Shown: piece by piece, positions 7,016-11,367 of the stretch
Numbering within the stretch: the first letter of the stretch is position 1
Layout: every line of letters starts with the position of its first letter
Origin: an uncultured Rhodanobacteraceae bacterium
GTDB lineage: Bacteria; Pseudomonadota; Gammaproteobacteria; Xanthomonadales; Rhodanobacteraceae
Reading direction: 5' to 3'
NCBI GenBank assembly: GCA_913053815.1
Contig: CAJXGK010000033.1
Coordinates: forward strand, 1 to 11,367
Length of the DNA stretch: 11,367 bases
Made by a program: the position numbers and the translations under genes
The notes under the pieces: model-generated
What the model was told of the DNA's origin: nothing
Database searches by the model: none
The model's input: the letters and a program-made list of their open reading frames with translations, nothing else

Positions 7016-7689
7016 AGTCGCAGCGGTAGCGGGGCCGGAAATCATGGCTAGCTTGGGGGTGAGCATCGCGAACCCCAACGTGGCGAGGCTCACCGGATAT
7101 CCCGTGATGCGGTTCGTACCTCACCCATCCTCTAGACTGGCGTCATCGGAAAGCATGGAGACCACCGGTTTGGCCGTGATTCGGGGTGAGCGGTTAGGGC
7201 GCATCCCGTAGGGCGATCGGCAAGGGGGGCCGGTCGGTTCGTTGCCAGTCCATGAGCGAACACCCGCAGACCTTGAATGCACCTATAGGGGGCAAACTGC
7301 CTTCACGGGTCTTTTGACCTGCCAGCCAATTTTCTTCAGTCGGCTGGAACCACCGTTGCGCCCCTCTTTCAGAAAATCCACTGACCCAGAAAAATCTTCC
7401 GCAATTATCATGGCCATTCATGAGATGTCTGGGCGGGGGTCTTCTCTCCGGCGAGTACGAGCAGGAGCACGCCCCCCACAGGTGGACGGAAGCGTGTTGC
7501 CATCAGCACGGCCCAACAGGCAGGTCTTTGCCACCGGGTGCACCGGACAGGATGAATCCGAGCAATGGCATGATTCGCAAGTGCATGGATATTTCATGCC
7601 GGCTCAATAACCAAGTAAGTTTTACGTCCTCCGTTTGCGTCGCGGCAACGTGTAAGGTCCGCATAAGGCTGTACTGGTAGGAACACTCG
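7016..7689. other. 674-bp gap without a convincing gene
   Basis: The gap lies between phoU and the convergent small membrane gene. Right after phoU, two mutually exclusive stems can form: TTGGGG/CCCCAA (7053-7058/7073-7078) and GGTGAGC/GCTCACC (7058-7064/7088-7094). The TTGGGG-TTCGCGATGCTCACC pattern on the minus strand looks like an intergenic palindromic repeat. Further on are GGTC-TTTT-GACC (near 7308-7319) and CCAGCC/GGCTGG with a 14-nt loop (near 7322-7347). Open frames exist (for example 7242-7610 plus and 7194-7421 minus), but they have skewed composition, no Shine-Dalgarno and no family I recognise. No clear U-tract terminator was found for either flanking operon. Confidence 0.5.
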
Positions 7690-7950
7690 TCACTGGTACG
7701 ACCGCACCAGATTCGTGAGCAGTCCGTACAGGCTGACTACCAGCCAAATCAATGCCAGAACGAATGCAGGTAGATTGAAGACCCCCGTTATCAGAAAGCA
7801 CAGTACGGCACAGGTACCTATCGTATTAACCGCCTGATTGATCATGCCGTTACCACGCCAGCGACTTGCCTGGACCAGAAAGTAGGCAATCACGACCAAG
7901 CTGATACCTAGAAATCCAACCACATCGGGCACCGTCAAAGTAAAGCTCAT
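7690..7950 (-). CDS. Small three-helix membrane protein (CBU_0592-like)
   Basis: This 86-aa protein is almost entirely hydrophobic, with three predicted membrane helices at about 8-27, 38-57 and 59-80. The pattern (VGFLGISLVVIAYFLVQ, then an Asn-rich turn with NQAVNTIG, then NLPAFVLALIWLVVSLYGL) fits my memory of the CBU_0592-like family of small bacterial membrane proteins, whose function is unknown. The start ATG has an excellent Shine-Dalgarno (GGAGG, 6 nt before) and overlaps the rlmB stop in an ATGA junction, so translation is probably coupled. This makes it a real gene, third in the rnr-rlmB operon. No role can be deduced; RNA metabolism neighbours alone do not prove one. The family name is moderately sure. 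Confidence 0.85.
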   Translation of the reverse strand: MSFTLTVPDVVGFLGISLVVIAYFLVQASRWRGNGMINQAVNTIGTCAVLCFLITGVFNLPAFVLALIWLVVSLYGLLTNLVRSYQ

Positions 7951-8693
7951 ACACCACCTCCGCGTTGCCGTACCGCTTCAAACAGGATCACCCCGGTGGC
8001 CACCGAAACATTGAGACTCTCCATCTGTCCCGGCATCGGAATACGGGCCAGATAATCGCAGGTCTCAGCGGTCAGCCTGCGTATTCCCTCACCTTCAGCA
8101 CCTAACACCAAAGCTAACGGTCCGCGCAGATCCAGCGAATAGATACTCTTTTCCGTACCCCCAGCCAGTCCGACCAGCCATACCCCATGGTTCTTGAGCT
8201 TGCGCAAGGTTCGTGCCAGGTTGGTGACGGTCACCACCGGCACTTGCTCAGCCCCCCCTGCTGCAGCGCGCCGCACCACTGGCGTTAAACCGACGGCACG
8301 ATCCTTGGGCACGATGACCGCAGTGAGACCCGCCGCCGCGGCACTGCGCAGACAGGCACCAAAATTATGAGGATCGGTTACCCCATCTAATACCAGCAAC
8401 AAGGCATCGGTTCCAGCCTGGTCAAGCAGGGTTTCCAGATCCACCTCACTGTACGGTGGCGGCGGTCGATACAAGGCGATCACGCCCTGATGTCGAACTC
8501 CTTCGGCATGGGCATCGAGTTCTTCACGACGATGTCTGTGAATGGGCAGCCCAAGTTCCTGGGCCCGCACCTGGATCTTCTCAAGACGTGGATTGCGCGA
8601 TCCTTCTTGTAACCAAAGTTCATCTACAGTTTTACCCCCGCGTTCCAACACTGCCAATACAGAGTGGATTCCAGGGATCCAGATTTGCTTCAT
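7947..8693 (-). CDS. rlmB: 23S rRNA (guanosine-2251-2'-O)-methyltransferase RlmB
   Basis: RlmB methylates the ribose of G2251 in the peptidyl-transferase P-loop of 23S rRNA, using S-adenosylmethionine. The 248-aa product (E. coli: 243) has an N-terminal substrate-binding domain (about 1-75, WIPGIHSVLAVL) and a SPOUT knot domain. SPOUT motif 1 is LDGVTDPHNFGACLRSA with N110 and R116, motif 2 is LVLGAEGEGIRRL with E200, and motif 3 is IPMPGQMESLNVSVATGV (218-235). RlmB is favoured over TrmH by length, by the N-terminal domain and by its place right after rnr, a common gammaproteobacterial arrangement. AGGGG lies about 7 nt before ATG 8693. The gap to rnr is 63 nt, and the next gene overlaps by 4 bp. 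Confidence 0.95.
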   Translation of the reverse strand: MKQIWIPGIHSVLAVLERGGKTVDELWLQEGSRNPRLEKIQVRAQELGLPIHRHRREELDAHAEGVRHQGVIALYRPPPPYSEVDLETLLDQAGTDALLLVLDGVTDPHNFGACLRSAAAAGLTAVIVPKDRAVGLTPVVRRAAAGGAEQVPVVTVTNLARTLRKLKNHGVWLVGLAGGTEKSIYSLDLRGPLALVLGAEGEGIRRLTAETCDYLARIPMPGQMESLNVSVATGVILFEAVRQRGGGV

Positions 8694-8756
8694 GTTTGAC
8701 CCCTATCAGGAGGAAAGCCGCTGCGGTGACAAAATTTCAGGCCGAAGCAAGTGGGT

Positions 8757-11018
8757 TCAAGCCTCCTTGGCCAAGCGTAGATCCACCTTACGATCTTCCA
8801 TGCTGGCCCTGAGAACCTGGACACGAACCGGGTCACCCAGCCTGAAGTTGCGGCCCTGCCGCTGCCCTGTCAACAGATGTCTGAGTGGATCGAAATGATA
8901 GTAGTCGTTGGGTAGTTGTGAGACATGAACCAGACCGCTGATCCTCGATTCAACTAACTCGACAAACAGCCCGAATGAAGTCACCCCCGATACCACCCCC
9001 GCAAACACTTCGCCCACATGTTTTTGTAACCAGGCGCAACGGTAACGTTCATCCACTTCGCGCTCGGCTTCCTCCGCGATACGCCCACGCATAGAGCAGT
9101 GCAGGGCGAGTGTCTCCATGTCAGCAGACGTATAGGCATACCCGCTCGGCTTGCCGCCGTTCAAGATATGGCGAATGGCCCGGTGCACCAGTACGTCGGG
9201 ATAACGACGGATCGGTGAAGTGAAATGGGCATAGGCATCCAGAGCCAGGCCAAAATGCCCGTCATTGTCTGGATGGTATACGGCGAGACTTTGTGAGCGC
9301 AACAATACCGAGCGCAATAGCGGTGCTTCAGGGCGGGTTTCAACCCTTTTCAGCAAACGGGCAAAGTCCAAGGGGCGAACGTCCTCATAAGGGGGTAGGC
9401 GCAACTTGAACTCACGCAAGAATTTCAACAGATCCGTATACTTCTCTACCGGTGGCGCGGGGTGCACCCGATACAAAGCCGGCATCTTGTGACGCGACAA
9501 GAACTTCGCAGCCTGTACATTGGCCGCGATCATGCACTCCTCAATCATTCGATGCGCATCATTGCGCTCCGTGGTCTGTAGCCACTCTACATCCCCTGCA
9601 GCATCAAGCCGAAAACAGGTCTCGGTCGTATCGAAATCAATAGCCCCACGATGCTGGCGAGCTTGTACCAGCAGTCGATACAGCCCCTGCAGATGTTCCA
9701 GCGCCGGTAACAGCGCCCCCAGACGCTGACGTTCAGTTACATCGTTCTGGCCAAGGGCCGCCCATACCTGTTGATAAGTTAGCCGGGCATGAGAGCGAAT
9801 CAGAGCCGGGTAGAACCGGGCACGCTGCACCCCCCCCGCGGCATCCACATGCATGTCGCAAACCATGGCCAGCCGTGGAGTTTCAGGTTTCAGGGAACAG
9901 ATCCCATTGGACAAAGTCTCAGGCAACATCGGCACTACGAAGCCCGGGAAATATACGGAGGTGGCCCGCTGCCTGGCTTGCTGATCCAGGGCACTACCCA
10001 TGGGCAGGTAATGCGCAACGTCGGCGATCGCGACCAACAGACGGTAACCACCGTTCCTGGACGGTCGGGCATACACCGCATCGTCGAAATCGCGCGCGTC
10101 CTCACCATCAATGGTGACCAGGGGTAGATCGCGCAGGTCTTGGCGTTCGCTCTCAGCCAGCAAATCGACCTCATCCGGGATCGCTGCTGCCTCGTGCAAG
10201 ACCTTCGCCGGCCAGGTATGAGGCAAGTTGTGTCCGGCAATCGCCATTTCGACGGCCAGGGAAGGTTGCAGATGGTCTCCAAGAATGCTCACCACCCGAC
10301 CGACCGGGCCACGGTTGCTGGTAGGCGGTTCGGTTATCTCGGCCACCACAATCTGGCCCGCATGGGCCTTGCCAAGCGCTGAGCTGGGAATCAGCACGTC
10401 CTGGTGCAAACGGGGATCATCCGGTACCACCACGGTGATACCCCCGTCCTCAACCACCTTGCCAACCAACCGAGGGGGACGGCGTTCGAGGATTTCGACG
10501 ATTGCGCCGCGCTTTCGTCCACGATGATCAAGGCCGATGACACTGGCCAGAATGCGGTCACCATGCAGAACCTTGCGCATCTCCGCCGGCGACAGGTAGA
10601 TATCATCGTCACCACTGTCAGGCCTGAAAAATCCGTAGCCTTCAGCATTGGCCAACACGGTTCCTGCCAGCAGATCGGTGCGATCTACCCGGGCAAACTC
10701 CCCCACTCGAGTGCGTAGGATCGCACCCTGGCGTTCCAATTGGCGCAGGGTATCGGCCAGCTGCTTGCGTTGCCCCCCGCGCAGCGCTCCCAATTCCCGC
10801 GCCAGTACGGCTTCCGAAACTGGTCCTTGGTACTGGTCGAGCAGGTTTAACAAAGTTCTTGATTCAATTTTTGGAGATGCCGACGAGTCTCGCCCGCGTG
10901 ACAGCGGGGTCGTACCCGGGCGTGCCGAATCAGTACCTTGCGAACCCTTGGCTGTTGGGCCGCGATTCGAATGGGTGGCTGGACGGTTGCTACGCCCATC
11001 GCCGCGCTTACGTGGCAT
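8757..11018 (-). CDS. rnr: Ribonuclease R (RNB-family 3'-5' exoribonuclease)
   Basis: RNase R is a processive hydrolytic exonuclease that degrades structured RNA, acting in mRNA decay, rRNA quality control and stress. The 753-aa product is shorter than E. coli RNase R (813). In order: a basic low-complexity tail (1-50), a winged-helix domain (about 52-112), two cold-shock-type domains (about 118-180 and 184-248), the RNB catalytic domain (about 295-625), and an S1 domain (about 667-749). The RNB metal site is TIDGEDARDFDDAVY with D304, D310, D312 and D313. HRGAIDFDT (about 456-464) and AHFTSPIRRYPDVLVHR (597-613) are also present. The protein stops four residues after the S1 domain, so the Lys-rich C-terminal tail of the E. 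coli enzyme is missing. The winged helix favours RNase R over RNase II. AAGGA lies about 11 nt before ATG 11018. It is first in rnr-rlmB-small membrane gene, with a leader of about 220 nt. Confidence 0.96.
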   Translation of the reverse strand: MPRKRGDGRSNRPATHSNRGPTAKGSQGTDSARPGTTPLSRGRDSSASPKIESRTLLNLLDQYQGPVSEAVLARELGALRGGQRKQLADTLRQLERQGAILRTRVGEFARVDRTDLLAGTVLANAEGYGFFRPDSGDDDIYLSPAEMRKVLHGDRILASVIGLDHRGRKRGAIVEILERRPPRLVGKVVEDGGITVVVPDDPRLHQDVLIPSSALGKAHAGQIVVAEITEPPTSNRGPVGRVVSILGDHLQPSLAVEMAIAGHNLPHTWPAKVLHEAAAIPDEVDLLAESERQDLRDLPLVTIDGEDARDFDDAVYARPSRNGGYRLLVAIADVAHYLPMGSALDQQARQRATSVYFPGFVVPMLPETLSNGICSLKPETPRLAMVCDMHVDAAGGVQRARFYPALIRSHARLTYQQVWAALGQNDVTERQRLGALLPALEHLQGLYRLLVQARQHRGAIDFDTTETCFRLDAAGDVEWLQTTERNDAHRMIEECMIAANVQAAKFLSRHKMPALYRVHPAPPVEKYTDLLKFLREFKLRLPPYEDVRPLDFARLLKRVETRPEAPLLRSVLLRSQSLAVYHPDNDGHFGLALDAYAHFTSPIRRYPDVLVHRAIRHILNGGKPSGYAYTSADMETLALHCSMRGRIAEEAEREVDERYRCAWLQKHVGEVFAGVVSGVTSFGLFVELVESRISGLVHVSQLPNDYYHFDPLRHLLTGQRQGRNFRLGDPVRVQVLRASMEDRKVDLRLAKEA

Positions 11019-11230
11019 AAAATATGATTTCCTTCATGGATTGGCAGCCTGCCTGTACAACACGGTGAATGCAAGGGTGCTTACGAAAAACCGTAGCAAG
11101 TAGTTCGAGTGCCCAGCAACCCGGAACGAACCTCCGAGACCTATCAGTTAGACAGGCGAGTAGCGGGCGAGGATACAATGTAGAAATTAGGTCGAGCAGT
11201 AGGTTTATCGAGATACTCCGGGGTCGAAGA

Positions 11231-11246
11231 CCTATCCATGGATAGG
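11231..11246. promoter_or_regulatory. Perfect 16-bp palindrome at predicted rnr start point
   Basis: CCTATCCATGGATAGG reads the same on both strands, with no spacer. It lies 1 bp downstream of the predicted -10 of the leftward rnr promoter, so it would cover the transcription start. That position suits a repressor operator. I do not recognise the sequence as the site of a known regulator. A chance palindrome cannot be excluded. Confidence 0.5.
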
Positions 11247-11247
11247 G

Positions 11248-11275
11248 GTAATACGACCCAGCAGCGATTTGACAA
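11248..11275 (-). promoter_or_regulatory. Predicted leftward promoter for rnr operon
   Basis: On the minus strand TTGTCA (11270-11275; five of six to consensus) is followed after 16 bp by TATTAC (11248-11253; four of six). It drives transcription toward rnr with a start near 11240 and a leader of about 220 nt. Its -35 hexamer overlaps that of the tRNA promoter almost entirely, on the opposite strand. Confidence 0.5.
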
Positions 11276-11297
11276 TCACTCAATAGATCCATACATT
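11269..11297 (+). promoter_or_regulatory. Promoter of tRNA-Leu
   Basis: A perfect -35 TTGACA (11269-11274) is followed after 17 bp by TACATT (11292-11297; four of six, with the key first A and last T). The discriminator after it is GC-rich (GGGCTCGCC), as at stringently controlled stable-RNA promoters. The dyad GTTGG/CCAAC (11298-11302/11308-11312) covers the expected start. The mature tRNA begins about 25 nt downstream. Confidence 0.75.
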
Positions 11298-11329
11298 GTT
11301 GGGCTCGCCAACACGGCGTGAGGTCACCT

Positions 11330-11367
11330 GCCCAGGTGGCGGAATTGGTAGACGCGCTAGCTTCAGG
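11330..11367 (+). tRNA. tRNA-Leu(CAG), 5' part, cut by window end
   Basis: The last 38 bases match the 5' half of a bacterial tRNA-Leu: acceptor strand GCCCAGG, TG, the D-arm GCGGAATTGGTAGACGCGC, then anticodon arm CTAGC and loop TTCAGG. With the U33 position before it, the anticodon reads CAG (11364-11366), which decodes CUG. Apart from the acceptor stem the sequence matches what I recall of E. coli tRNA-Leu(CAG). The long variable arm and 3' end lie outside the window. Confidence 0.93.

Noticed and set aside
7242..7610. 122-codon plus-strand frame in the phoU-side gap
   Set aside because: No Shine-Dalgarno, unlikely composition and no family resemblance; it overlaps other equally long frames on both strands.
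10648..11103. 151-codon plus-strand frame antisense to rnr
   Set aside because: It is a shadow of the GC-rich rnr N-terminal region, with low-complexity Arg/Ser composition.
11231..11246. Palindrome as a terminator for the tRNA side or rnr
   Set aside because: The stem has no U-tract and lies at the predicted promoter start, not at a gene end.

Overview
The window looks like a chromosomal housekeeping segment of a gammaproteobacterium with moderate to high GC. RNase T is largely a gammaproteobacterial enzyme. The pstSCAB-phoU order, the rnr-rlmB pair and a near-canonical tRNA-Leu(CAG) also fit. I cannot name the genus. No prophage, transposase, CRISPR array or defence system is visible.

Layout from left to right: (1) 1-253 is non-coding and holds hairpin-type intergenic repeats. 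(2) nth (endonuclease III, base excision repair) is followed by a 378-bp non-coding gap. That gap contains several hairpins and a very good intrinsic terminator that reads leftward, with no leftward gene to explain it. (3) rnt (RNase T) comes next. (4) The complete phosphate operon pstS-pstC-pstA-pstB-phoU follows, with Pho-box-like half sites upstream of pstS. Two 62-bp repeats, 129 bp apart, sit between pstB and phoU. (5) About 670 bp without a convincing gene lies between phoU and the next, convergent operon. (6) On the minus strand, rnr (RNase R), rlmB (23S rRNA Gm2251 methyltransferase) and a small three-helix membrane protein form a compact operon. (7) A divergent tRNA-Leu(CAG) gene is cut by the right edge. 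Its promoter appears to share a -35 region with the rnr promoter, and a perfect 16-bp palindrome lies at the predicted rnr start point.

Functionally, PstS binds periplasmic phosphate, PstC and PstA form the channel, PstB powers it, and PhoU links transport to PhoR/PhoB signalling (no phoBR in the window). RNase T, RNase R and RlmB all act on stable RNA maturation, decay or modification, and a tRNA gene lies beside rnr. The coding content is ordinary. The points worth a second look are non-coding: the structured nth-rnt gap, the repeat inside the pst operon, and the rnr/tRNA divergent control region.
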